Shown here: piece after piece, positions 34,493 through 34,557 of the stretch
How positions within the stretch are numbered: the first letter of the stretch is position 1
How the letters are laid out: each line of letters starts with the position of its first letter
Source of the DNA: Smittium mucronatum
Lineage: Eukaryota > Kickxellomycota > Harpellomycetes > Harpellales > Legeriomycetaceae
Direction of reading: 5' to 3'
DNA: 34,557 nucleotides
NCBI GenBank assembly: GCA_001953115.1
Contig: LSSL01000959.1
Location: 1 to 34,557 of the forward strand
Position numbers and translations under genes: made by a program
Notes under the pieces: model-generated
The model's input: only the letters and a program-made list of their open reading frames with translations
The model's database searches: none
Told to the model about the DNA's origin: nothing

Positions 34493-34557
34493 GATTCGGA
34501 GGACAGAGATTTCAGAGGAGGACCATCTAGAAACAGGAGGAACCGATCGTTTAGCAC

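Larger units (their letters stand above)
34337..34557. other. Abrupt less AT-rich block at the window edge
   Basis: From about 34337 the composition changes sharply to near-balanced G+C with many GGAG/GTGGAG motifs. It contains a hairpin and a tandem repeat (listed separately) and an open frame of 62 codons that merely translates the tandem repeat. It probably marks the start of another repeat or gene beyond the window. Origin not recognised. Confidence 0.5.

Noticed and set aside
34342..34530. 62-codon frame at the window edge
   Set aside because: It is the translation of a 43-bp tandem repeat that shifts frame between units, with no independent sign of coding.

Overview
This is a eukaryotic, probably fungal, stretch of extremely AT-rich DNA (roughly four fifths A+T by eye). 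It is gene-poor and full of mobile-element debris. The one gene I can support well is a cytochrome P450 at 16453-18889 on the + strand. It has eleven short exons with 65-90 nt GT-AG introns (one longer) that join without a phase break into 513 codons, the usual length of the family. Its reading resembles the fungal P450s whose K-helix reads like kM+kLDs.ikESlRL, and the short introns also fit a fungus, perhaps an early-diverging or symbiotic lineage. I cannot name the species. There are no bacterial operons, no rRNA and no CRISPR.

Layout. 1-4275: a foldback-type element with 743-bp terminal inverted repeats, matching wherever I compared them, and three ~40-bp subrepeats at each outer end. The window begins inside its left tip. 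4276-4950: a G-rich tract built of degenerate CAGTAGG/GGTAT motifs, interrupted by a head-less SINE copy with a perfect 15-bp target-site duplication. 4950-10800: AT-rich spacer with no supportable gene. 10829-15330: a cluster of small inverted-repeat elements, several bounded by TTAA with CCCTTTC-like tips (piggyBac-type MITEs), plus short tandem repeats. 15770-16450: less AT-rich 5' flank of the P450. 16453-18889: the P450. 19395-20248 and about 20887-24330: two long-terminal-inverted-repeat elements of one family. The second carries a tRNA-Glu-headed SINE and a 332-base assembly gap. 24330-34340: mostly AT-rich spacer with two more SINE copies and three weak coding candidates (a Rad9-like fragment at 28585-28827, a small signal-peptide-like ORF at 31309-31596, and a two-exon membrane-protein candidate at 33682-34098). 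34337-34557: an abrupt, less AT-rich block with a TTCG hairpin and a 43-bp tandem repeat.

The features most worth a second look are: (i) a P450 whose splicing and length are intact but whose I-helix threonine motif is missing and whose heme loop is strongly altered; and (ii) a tRNA-Glu-derived SINE family in which three of four loci start at nearly the same point, just after the tRNA head, each inside a clear target-site duplication.
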